NCBI RefSeq assembly: GCF_029869925.1 | Contig: NZ_CP118605.1 | Location: forward strand, 1,731,001-1,795,000 | Origin: Microbulbifer bruguierae | GTDB taxonomy: Bacteria > Pseudomonadota > Gammaproteobacteria > Pseudomonadales > Cellvibrionaceae | DNA: 64,000 nucleotides | Reading direction: 5' to 3' | Part shown: positions 55,002 through 64,000 of the stretch, piece by piece | Layout: each line of letters starts with the position of its first letter | Numbering within the stretch: position 1 is the stretch's first letter | The notes under the pieces: generated by a model | What the model saw: the letters and a program-made list of their open reading frames with translations, nothing else | What the model was told of the DNA's origin: nothing | The model's database searches: none | Program-made: the position numbers and the translations under genes

Positions 55002-56387
55002 TTACTTGGCCAGCACACTCTTGCCCATCCCACTCTCTGACTCGGCAGCCCGCGCAGCCAGGTAACCCCGCAGCCACCACCAGGCCACTCCTCCCAGCAA
55101 CAGATTGGAAACCAGAGTGGCCACGAACAGCCCCTGAATACCCCAGAGTTTGTTGCCCAGCCATGCCAGCGGCAGATAGAGGCCCAGCACCCGCAAAAAG
55201 GAAATCAGGGTCGCGGGAAGGGGGTGACCGAGGCCATTGAAGGCAGCATTCGCCGACATCACAAACCCGTAACCCGCATAGCTGAATGGCACCAGGCTCA
55301 GATAAGCCACCGCCACAGCGACCACCTGTGGCGAGTCGCTGAAAAGAGAGACTAGCGGTGCACCCAGCAGCCACAGCAACACAGCCATACCCACCCCGAA
55401 AAAGATACAGAACCGCGCCAGCACCGATATGGTCTGCTGCAAGCGCTCATGTATCCCCGCCCCGGCGTTCTGTCCCATGAACGGTCCAACTACGGATGAA
55501 AGGGCGTAAAACACGATCAGCGCCACAGGCTCGATACGCAGCGCCACTCCAAGCCCCGCGACCGCATCAGCACCATGAGCGGCCACCAGTGCTACCACCA
55601 CGCCGCCAGACATGGGAATGATCACGTTGGTGGCAATCGCCGGCAGCCCTACCGACAACAAACTCCGCCACGATGCCTTCAGTTGCGGCCAGTGCCGGCT
55701 AGGCAGTGCCAGTATCTGCTCCCGGCTCACCAGTATGTAGAGCGCTATGGCGAAGCTCAGCCCCCGCGCAATGACCGTAGCCAGTGCCGCCCCTTCCAGC
55801 TCCAGCCGCGGGAAACCGAATAGGCCGAAAATCAGCAATGGATCGAGAATCAGGTTAAACAACGCCACCGCCAGCATGATCCGCCCGGTTAGGGCGCTGT
55901 TGCCGATGGCGCGCAGCGCCGACAGCGATACCATCGGCACCACTGCAAATACCGCCCCCAGATACCAGGTCACCATATAGTCACCAATGAGTGGCAGCAG
56001 CCGCTCCTGGGCACCCAGCAACCGGAACAACGGCTCTACAGTCAGCAGCCCCGTTACACTGACCAATGTTGCGATCAGCAACGCCAGCAAGGTGGCGTCG
56101 CTCACCAACCGTTTCACCTGCGCCATGTCACCCGCGCCATAGGCCCTTGCCACGGCGGATGAGGTTCCCGCTCCCAGGCCGATGGCCAGTGCGTTAACGA
56201 CCATCACCACGGGGAAGGTAAAACTCATCGCAGCCAGTGGTGCATCTCCCAACTGGGCTACAAAATAGGTATCCACCACGTTGAATGACATGGTGGCGAG
56301 AATGCCCCAGACCATGGGTAACGCCAGGCGCTGCAGATGGCCGGCGACGGAGCCGTCAAGTAATGAGGGGTTTTTGCTACTGGGCAT
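55002..56387 (-). CDS. MATE-family efflux transporter
   Basis: 461 residues, twelve predicted helices; NorM/DinF type. MATE signatures: VWGILATMSFNVVDTYFVAQLG at the first helix, LGAGTSSAVARAYGAGD, and a pseudo-repeat in the second half (LGVALRIEPVALIVFYALS, VGPFMGQNAGAG). Na+ or proton antiport of cationic drugs is expected for the family. Single gene. Confidence 0.94.
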   Translation of the reverse strand: MPSSKNPSLLDGSVAGHLQRLALPMVWGILATMSFNVVDTYFVAQLGDAPLAAMSFTFPVVMVVNALAIGLGAGTSSAVARAYGAGDMAQVKRLVSDATLLALLIATLVSVTGLLTVEPLFRLLGAQERLLPLIGDYMVTWYLGAVFAVVPMVSLSALRAIGNSALTGRIMLAVALFNLILDPLLIFGLFGFPRLELEGAALATVIARGLSFAIALYILVSREQILALPSRHWPQLKASWRSLLSVGLPAIATNVIIPMSGGVVVALVAAHGADAVAGLGVALRIEPVALIVFYALSSVVGPFMGQNAGAGIHERLQQTISVLARFCIFFGVGMAVLLWLLGAPLVSLFSDSPQVVAVAVAYLSLVPFSYAGYGFVMSANAAFNGLGHPLPATLISFLRVLGLYLPLAWLGNKLWGIQGLFVATLVSNLLLGGVAWWWLRGYLAARAAESESGMGKSVLAK

Positions 56388-56523
56388 GGGTGTGGTGAAA
56401 ACCGGCGAGGTAGTGCGCTATCTCTAAAGAAGGCGCTAAAAATTGAACGACTATTCTAGGGCCTCAGCCCGGAAAATTCGACGGCCGGCATGGAAAATCC
56501 GTTCCGCTTACAATGTACCCGTG

Positions 56524-57015
56524 TCAGAGATCCAGGCTCATAAGCAACGCATCTTCCCGGCTTCCGTCGGCCTTCGGGTAATAATTTTTGCGGCGACCGT
56601 CTTCGGAAAATCCGAGCTTGTGATACAGGCCGCGGGCAGCGCGATTGGAGGCTCGCACCTCCAGTAACACCCGCGCGACGTCTTCTGGCAGCTGCGCGAA
56701 AACCTGCTGTAAAAGCCTTGCGCCCAGCCCTCGCCGGCGCCACTGTGGCGCCACCGCGACATCGAGGATTTCCAGTTCATCAAATACCTGGCTGGCGACG
56801 CAGCAGGCGGCGATATCGCCGCACTCTGCACGCAATATCCAGCACTGATGACCGGAAGCGAGGCTGTCGCGATACTGAGCTTCACTCCAGGGGTGACTGT
56901 GGGCGCTGCGGGCGAGTATCGCCAACGCGTCACAATCCTCCGAGGCGGCCCGCTCGAGGCGAAGCGCTGTGTCAGAGGAAGGTGAGGGAGAAATATCTTT
57001 CGGGGGCGAATTCAC
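56524..57015 (-). CDS. rimI: Ribosomal protein S18-alanine N-acetyltransferase
   Basis: GNAT-fold acetyltransferase that modifies the N-terminus of ribosomal protein S18. GTG 57015 is used: it gives 163 residues, the RimI length, avoids overlapping the upstream gene and has GGAAG 9 bases upstream; the frame runs on to 57195. GNAT motifs: LEILDVAVAPQWRRRGLGARLLQ (acetyl-CoA loop) and LEVRASNRAARGLYHKLGF. It lies 43 bases after the HolD-like gene on the same strand, as in many gammaproteobacteria. Confidence 0.9.
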   Translation of the reverse strand: MNSPPKDISPSPSSDTALRLERAASEDCDALAILARSAHSHPWSEAQYRDSLASGHQCWILRAECGDIAACCVASQVFDELEILDVAVAPQWRRRGLGARLLQQVFAQLPEDVARVLLEVRASNRAARGLYHKLGFSEDGRRKNYYPKADGSREDALLMSLDL

Positions 57016-57058
57016 AGAGGCGAACTTCCGTGCGCGGCCACGTGGGCGGCGGGTCGTT

Positions 57059-57868
57059 TTAGCGACGAGTCTGCTCGGGATACTGCTTGCGTAGCAGTTG
57101 CCACAGTTCTCGCTTGCGTAAGGGGTCTCGCAATAGCTCAGTGAGGCTGGGCATGACAATGACTTTTGTCCCGTGCCAGTCCGCAACTGCCTCATCCATC
57201 GACAACGGTGCGCAGTATTCCCGCGCCTGACTCCCCATCAGCCAGATGGACTTCACCGGCTTTCTGGCGTAGGCCGCCTCCAGCCAGCTACTGCAGGTAT
57301 CGCGGGCATCAGAGGCGCCGGCTGCGGCGGCAAAGGGATTTTCGGCCATTGGCCATTTCAGCTTGTCTTTTTCCGTGCCCAGCTGATGCCAGCCAAGCGC
57401 GCGGGCAATATTTCCAAACAGGGCTTCCACCGGTAACGCAGTACCAGGCTCACGGCTGTCAACGGCAAGCAGCTCCTCCCCCAACCACCAGCAATTGAGC
57501 ACAAAGGGGCCAACACTGGGCTCGCGAGGCGCAATCGCTACCTGCTTGGGCGCTGCCGGAGCAATGCGGGTTTCCGCGGTGATACTGCCGATGACCCGGC
57601 TTACTTGGGGCTCAATGGCCGGTGGCCGCGCACCGGCGTCAGCGACAGGTTCCTCCAGGGTCGCCACGGTAGCGGGATCACTGGTATTCCCGGAGCCACC
57701 AACCGCCGCCATCAGGGCCGCCGCCGGAGCATCCTCCAGGGCCTCGCCCTCGACCGGAGACGGCAGCACCGCCTGCAATGGCTCCGGAGCCAGTGGCAGA
57801 CGGAATCTGGGCATATAACTGGTCACACCCAATGCCGTTAAATATTCCGTCCGTTGCCGTTCGTTCAC
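57059..57868 (-). CDS. HolD-like protein upstream of rimI (putative Pol III psi)
   Basis: 269 residues, GTG start with GGGAG 5 bases upstream. The N-terminus (RQRTEYLTALGVTSYMPRF) resembles the HolD/psi N-terminus that binds chi and SSB; the C-terminal domain (about 115-265, WWLGEELLAVDSREPGTALP, SIWLMGSQAREYCA) is a UDG/psi-like Rossmann fold found in Pseudomonas homologues. The long Ala/Pro linker between them (about residues 30-115) is not typical of enteric HolD. The position before rimI supports this assignment, because holD and rimI are neighbours in E. coli. Direct function is not proven by sequence. Confidence 0.6.
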   Translation of the reverse strand: MNERQRTEYLTALGVTSYMPRFRLPLAPEPLQAVLPSPVEGEALEDAPAAALMAAVGGSGNTSDPATVATLEEPVADAGARPPAIEPQVSRVIGSITAETRIAPAAPKQVAIAPREPSVGPFVLNCWWLGEELLAVDSREPGTALPVEALFGNIARALGWHQLGTEKDKLKWPMAENPFAAAAGASDARDTCSSWLEAAYARKPVKSIWLMGSQAREYCAPLSMDEAVADWHGTKVIVMPSLTELLRDPLRKRELWQLLRKQYPEQTRR

Positions 57869-57891
57869 ACTGACTCCCGCCTGCTACCCGA

Positions 57892-59427
57892 TTAAACGCC
57901 TTGCGGCTTACTGCCTTTGCTGGCCAGCAAGTTTAAAGCATCCAGATAAGCTTTGGCGGATGCAACCAGAATATCTGTATCCGCGCCCACGCCATTGACC
58001 AGTTTCCCGTCGAGTTCGAGCCGCACGGTCACGCTGCCTTGAGAGTCAGTTCCCTGAGTCACAGCGTTCACAGAGTACAGTTTCAGGTCTGCATTGCTGC
58101 CCACTACGGACTCGATGGCTTTGAACGTGGCGTCCACCGGACCACTGCCCTCTGCGCTGCAGGATGTCACTTCACCGTCGATAACCAGCTGAAGCTGCGC
58201 CTGCGGATTGCTGCCGCTCTTGCTGCGCACATCGAGATCCTGCAACTGGTAGAGCTCTACCGGTTCCGAGGCACCGGAGATCAACGACTGCAGGTCTTCG
58301 TCGAAGATTTCGTGTTTCTTATCCGCGAGATCTTTGAAACGCTGAAACAGTACGTTGAACTCTGCCGAGTCCGCAAAGGTCACGCCCAATTCTTCGTAGC
58401 GAGCCTTCACCGCGGCGCGCCCGGAGTGCTTACCCAGAACCAGGCGATTGTTTCCCCAGCCCACATCCTCTGCACGCATGATTTCGTAGGTTTCGCGGTG
58501 TTTGAGAATACCGTCCTGGTGAATGCCGGACTCGTGGGCAAACGCGTTGGCGCCGACGATAGCCTTGTTCGGCTGTACAGGGAATCCGGTAATCGACGAC
58601 ACCAGACGGGAAGTGGGCACGATATGACTGGCATCGATACGGGTATCCACGGGGTACAGATCCTGCCGGGTCCGCACTGCCATTACGATCTCCTCGAGAG
58701 ATGCATTGCCTGCGCGCTCGCCGAGACCATTGATAGTGCACTCTACCTGGCGTACACCATTCATCACCGCAGACAGGGAGTTGGCCACCGCCAATCCCAA
58801 GTCGTTATGGCAGTGGGTGGAGAAAATGGCGAGATCTGAATTAGGCACACTCTCAATCACCCGTCGGAACATCGCACCATACTCACCCGGCTCTCCGTAA
58901 CCCACGGTATCGGGAATGTTAATGGTGCGGGCACCCGCCTTGATCACCGCCTCAATGATCCGGTACATGAATTCCGGCTCCGAACGGCTGCCATCTTCGA
59001 GGGAAAATTCCACATCGTCCGTAAAGCGGCGTGCCGTCGTAACCGCTTCCACCGCCCGCTGCAGTACCGCTTCCGGCTCCATCTGCAGTTTGTACTTCAT
59101 ATGAATAGGCGAAGTGGCAATAAAGGTATGGATACGGCCGGAGTTGGCCTTTTTCAACGCCTCAGCAGCGCGCAGAATATCCGGTCCAACGGCGCGGGCA
59201 AGACTGCATACGGTAGAGTCCTTGACGGTCTCGGCCACCGCCTGCACCGCTTCGAAATCGCCCTGGCTGGCAATGGCAAAGCCCGCTTCAATCACATCTA
59301 CCTTCATGCGTTCCAGCATGGTGGCAATGCGGACCTTTTCCTCCTTGGTCATGGAAGCGCCGGGGCTCTGCTCGCCATCGCGCAATGTAGTATCAAATAT
59401 GACTAATTTATCTTTTTTAGTGTTCAT
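57892..59427 (-). CDS. leuA: 2-isopropylmalate synthase
   Basis: Condenses acetyl-CoA with 2-oxoisovalerate, the first step of leucine synthesis. 511 residues. Catalytic domain: [21 protein letters not shown]-like loop [13 protein letters not shown], the metal site with [17 protein letters not shown], and [13 protein letters not shown]. The C-terminal allosteric LeuA dimer domain ([15 protein letters not shown]) is present, so feedback by leucine is expected. leuBCD do not follow. An AGGAGA sequence lies about 11 bases before the ATG. It is the first gene of its strand here. Confidence 0.96.
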   Translation of the reverse strand: MNTKKDKLVIFDTTLRDGEQSPGASMTKEEKVRIATMLERMKVDVIEAGFAIASQGDFEAVQAVAETVKDSTVCSLARAVGPDILRAAEALKKANSGRIHTFIATSPIHMKYKLQMEPEAVLQRAVEAVTTARRFTDDVEFSLEDGSRSEPEFMYRIIEAVIKAGARTINIPDTVGYGEPGEYGAMFRRVIESVPNSDLAIFSTHCHNDLGLAVANSLSAVMNGVRQVECTINGLGERAGNASLEEIVMAVRTRQDLYPVDTRIDASHIVPTSRLVSSITGFPVQPNKAIVGANAFAHESGIHQDGILKHRETYEIMRAEDVGWGNNRLVLGKHSGRAAVKARYEELGVTFADSAEFNVLFQRFKDLADKKHEIFDEDLQSLISGASEPVELYQLQDLDVRSKSGSNPQAQLQLVIDGEVTSCSAEGSGPVDATFKAIESVVGSNADLKLYSVNAVTQGTDSQGSVTVRLELDGKLVNGVGADTDILVASAKAYLDALNLLASKGSKPQGV

Positions 59428-59963
59428 CAGGGCTCTTCTCCTAGTCTGGCCCGAGGCTAAACAGCGGTAACTGCGCTGTCTATGCGCTACTCAAATTTAG
59501 TGCGGAATTCTGTCTGGTGGTGTGCGGATAAAATTATATGCCGCAGTACGCTAGTCGCAGGTGGCGCGTTAGCAGGGGATAAGCTAGCAGGCAGGTGAGT
59601 TTGGCGCTGGCGCGCAAAAAGGGAATGGAATATTGGCTCGCAAAGGTCATCGACATAGGTCCGGAGCTTTCCGGGCACCGGACCGGCACTATCGGGATAG
59701 TGGGGACAGTGACATTCATGGCTGCTGCTTCAATCTGGTTGATGGATTTCCACGCCCACCGCGGCGCGGTGACAGTGCAGGACTATACGCCTGCGGCCCC
59801 GCACAGATCAACAACCATCCTACTTAAACAGAAATATTGCCACCTTAAAGCAAAAATATGGGCACCGACACAGAAAACATAAAACACCCGTCCTAATTTG
59901 AGAAATTCTACGTGGTAAAATCTCAAGCCAGAAATGACCCCGCAAATGGCGGGGCCTGCGAAT
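59428..59963. other. Region between leuA and the glutathione peroxidase gene
   Basis: 536 bases with no supported gene. It holds the leuA upstream region (a TATAAT on the minus strand at 59533-59538 without a good -35) and, at 59938-59954, a small hairpin CCCCGC-AAAT-G-GCGGGG that may end the glutathione peroxidase transcript. Confidence 0.4.
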
Positions 59964-60443
59964 TCACAACAATTGTTCGATATCCACCCTCAGTGCTTCC
60001 GGCTTGTCTTTGGGCGCGTAGCGGTTAACCACCTCACCTTCACGATTTACCAGGAACTTGGTGAAATTCCACTTTATGCCCTCTGTACCGAGGATACCTG
60101 GCGCCGCCTTTTTCAGGTGGCTAAACAGGGGATGTGCCTTTTCACCATTCACATCCAATTTCGCGTACACCGGGAAACTCACTCCGTAGTTAAGCTCACA
60201 GAATTCCTGTATTTCGCTATCACTACCAGGTTCCTGCTGCCCAAACTGATTACAGGGAAATCCCAGCACCACCAGCCCTTTGTCTTTGAATTTCCGGTAC
60301 AGATCTTCCAGCCCCTGGTACTGGGGCGTGAATCCACATTTGCTGGCAGTGTTGACCAGCAGCATCACCTTTCCTTTGAACTCAGCGAGAGTGGTCTCAC
60401 GGCCGTCATGAGTGGTTACGGGTATGGCATAGAGGTCGTTCAC
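59964..60443 (-). CDS. Glutathione peroxidase
   Basis: 159 residues from GTG 60443, placed because AAGGAG lies 6 bases upstream; the frame extends to a TTG at 60476. Cys-type (no selenocysteine): active-site Cys in [19 protein letters not shown], the Gln/Trp partners in [13 protein letters not shown] and [21 protein letters not shown]. The second Cys in FPCNQFG is where thioredoxin-dependent members form a disulfide, so thioredoxin rather than glutathione may be the reductant. Single-gene unit. Confidence 0.94.
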   Translation of the reverse strand: MNDLYAIPVTTHDGRETTLAEFKGKVMLLVNTASKCGFTPQYQGLEDLYRKFKDKGLVVLGFPCNQFGQQEPGSDSEIQEFCELNYGVSFPVYAKLDVNGEKAHPLFSHLKKAAPGILGTEGIKWNFTKFLVNREGEVVNRYAPKDKPEALRVDIEQLL

Positions 60444-60774
60444 GGAAATCTCCTTGGTGTAGTCGTCCAAACTCAAATTGAGACCACGTTAATTGTGCAC
60501 AAAACAATTGGCAATGTTTTCCCGCCATGCACTGCGAGCAGAGCTACGTCCAGGCTGGCGCCCTTATTGTGGAAAACTGATTTTATTGGTGTTTTTCATG
60601 TTATCCACATGCACATTACTCACAGAAACACTGGACAGACCTGGGGATAAGTCCGGGATATTGGGTGTGAGCGGCGTGGTTACTGGGTTTGGATGAGCGT
60701 TTAAAAAAGCGACAGCGGGGTTTTGAGCGGTTTCCCGCCGCCAATTAACCTAAAAATTCGATTTCACAAACGAA
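60444..60774. other. Region between the glutathione peroxidase gene and the rRNA terminators
   Basis: No supported gene; it includes the promoter side of the glutathione peroxidase gene. Confidence 0.35.
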
Positions 60775-60808
60775 AAAAGCCCTGACCGCGTTAGCGATCA
60801 GAGCTTTT
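60775..60808 (-). terminator. Distal terminator of the rRNA operon
   Basis: AAAAGC (60775-60780) pairs with GCTTTT (60803-60808), enclosing CCTGAcCGC/GCGaTCAG; T6 on the minus strand. Confidence 0.75.
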
Positions 60809-60835
60809 GGAAAAAATTCATCGTATCCAAAAAAC

Positions 60836-60867
60836 AAAACCCCCGCAGGATTCCTTGCGGGGGTTTT
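60836..60867 (-). terminator. Middle terminator of the rRNA operon
   Basis: AAAACCCCCGCA (60836-60847) pairs with TGCGGGGGTTTT (60856-60867); the T tract continues on both sides, so it is bidirectional. Confidence 0.85.
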
Positions 60868-60884
60868 CTTTTTTAGATGCCTGA

Positions 60885-60982
60885 CAAAGCTGCGAGCAGC
60901 TTTGGACTGCCGTAGGCAGCCCGGAGGGTGAGAGCCTTGGGCTCGAATCACCATGACCATTGCGCGCAGCGAAATTGGTCAT
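60885..60982. repeat. Array of four short hairpins between rRNA terminators
   Basis: Hairpins in order: CAAAGCTGC/GCAGCTTTG (60885-60904), CTGCC/GGCAG (60907-60919), GAGCC/GGCTC (60932-60944) and ATGACCA/TGGTCAT (60953-60982). Not a tRNA: the acceptor/T-arm pattern does not close. Possibly a compound palindromic repeat. Confidence 0.6.
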
Positions 60983-60999
60983 CGGCAGGTGTAAAAGAA

Positions 61000-61031
61000 G
61001 AAAGGCCGTACAGTTCCCTGTACGGCCTTTC
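61000..61031 (-). terminator. First terminator after the 5S rRNA gene
   Basis: 14-bp perfect stem GAAAGGCCGTACAG/CTGTACGGCCTTTC, loop TTCC, followed on the minus strand by TTCTTTT; 10 bases from the 5S 3' end. Confidence 0.9.
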
Positions 61032-61040
61032 GGATTTGAA

Positions 61041-61158
61041 GCCTGACGATGACCTACTCTCACATGGGGAAGCCCCACACTACCATCGGCGATGTTGCGT
61101 TTCACTTCTGAGTTCGGCAAGGGATCAGGTGGTTCCACAACTCTATTGTCGTCAGGCA
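61041..61158 (-). rRNA. rrf: 5S ribosomal RNA
   Basis: On the minus strand the molecule starts TGCCTGACGACAATAGAG and ends GTCATCGTCAGGC, and these ends pair to form helix I. The conserved inner part CCGAACTCAGAAGTGAAACG is present. Length about 118, as expected. No tRNA lies between it and 23S. Confidence 0.95.
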
Positions 61159-61380
61159 AACTGGCTTGGGTTGGCTTGGTCTTATGGGCTCTTTGCCCTG
61201 CGCTGCCGCTTGACTGTCCGTTTGCACTCGCTTTTTAGCGATAACAGTCAACCCAAATACTTCGGTAAAACATTCTGTAGTAATACACCGCAAGTCGATC
61301 AATCGAACACTGCGTCTCTCGGCTCACAATCCGCTGATCTCATTCGATCAGTCAATCGTTAGTAACCATCTCTGTTGTAT
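61159..61380. other. 23S-5S spacer
   Basis: About 220 bases with no tRNA or coding gene; normal processing spacer of an rRNA operon. Confidence 0.6.

Positions 61381-64000
<2,620 letters not shown>

Noticed and set aside
59534..59719. Leu-containing minus-strand frame upstream of leuA as a possible leader peptide
   Set aside because: No run of Leu codons, no attenuator hairpin pair and no ribosome site; not supported as a leader.
60928..60990. tRNA-like sequence (GGCTCGAATCACC) near the 5S gene
   Set aside because: No acceptor stem, D-arm or anticodon arm can be formed around it.

Overview
The window looks like a chromosomal segment of a marine gammaproteobacterium, probably Cellvibrionales and close to Microbulbifer. 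This is an inference from gene content: Rnf complex, a SO2930-type dihaem cytochrome, several TonB-type genes, many lipoproteins, an AlgP-like protein, moderately high GC and Shine-Dalgarno-led genes. I saw no insertion sequences, prophage genes, CRISPR arrays or tRNA genes.

Layout. 0-1.4 kb: the end of an rnf operon (rnfG cut by the window edge, rnfE, strong terminator). 1.9-10.4 kb: a TetR regulator, an unusual MltF-like lytic transglycosylase with two substrate-binding domains, a coupled pair of a dihaem cytochrome lipoprotein and a beta-helix lipoprotein behind a palindromic operator, a Yip1-type membrane protein and ilvE. 11.2-25.5 kb: a block of twelve same-strand genes with short or overlapping junctions, which I consider the most interesting part. 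It encodes a TPR protein ending in a TonB-C-like domain, a Ser-rich lipoprotein, several other lipoproteins, membrane-anchored TPR and PEGA/SUMF1 proteins, a MotA/TolQ/ExbB channel subunit, a degenerate Hsp70-like protein with an FHA-like tail, and two von Willebrand factor A proteins. The single N-terminal membrane helix of each of those two carries the same Asp-containing motif and resembles the ExbD/MotB anchor. My hypothesis is a proton-driven, envelope-spanning machine in which vWA domains replace the usual peptidoglycan- or TonB-coupling domain. An M48 metalloprotease lipoprotein follows at once.

27-44 kb: glycerophosphodiester phosphodiesterase; a diguanylate cyclase receptor split into two overlapping ORFs; enoyl-CoA hydratase; tryptophan 2,3-dioxygenase; a lone exbD; methylglyoxal synthase; two unknown proteins; an AlgP-like Lys/Ala protein with AT-hook-like tails; an RND pump with its adaptor; a cyclic-nucleotide-binding protein; and a periplasmic chalcone-isomerase-like/TonB-C fusion. 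44-60.5 kb: mostly housekeeping genes: M13 peptidase, MFS-acyltransferase fusion, thiol peroxidase, M28 peptidase, acyltransferase, prfC, aminopeptidase P, MATE transporter, rimI with a HolD-like gene, leuA and glutathione peroxidase. 60.7-64 kb: the 3' end of an rRNA operon on the minus strand (5S, most of 23S), followed by stacked terminators and a hairpin array.

Start sites were moved from the longest reading frame wherever a signal peptide, Shine-Dalgarno sequence or neighbour overlap pointed to an internal start; each case is stated. Family names come from recognising motifs by eye, without database searches.
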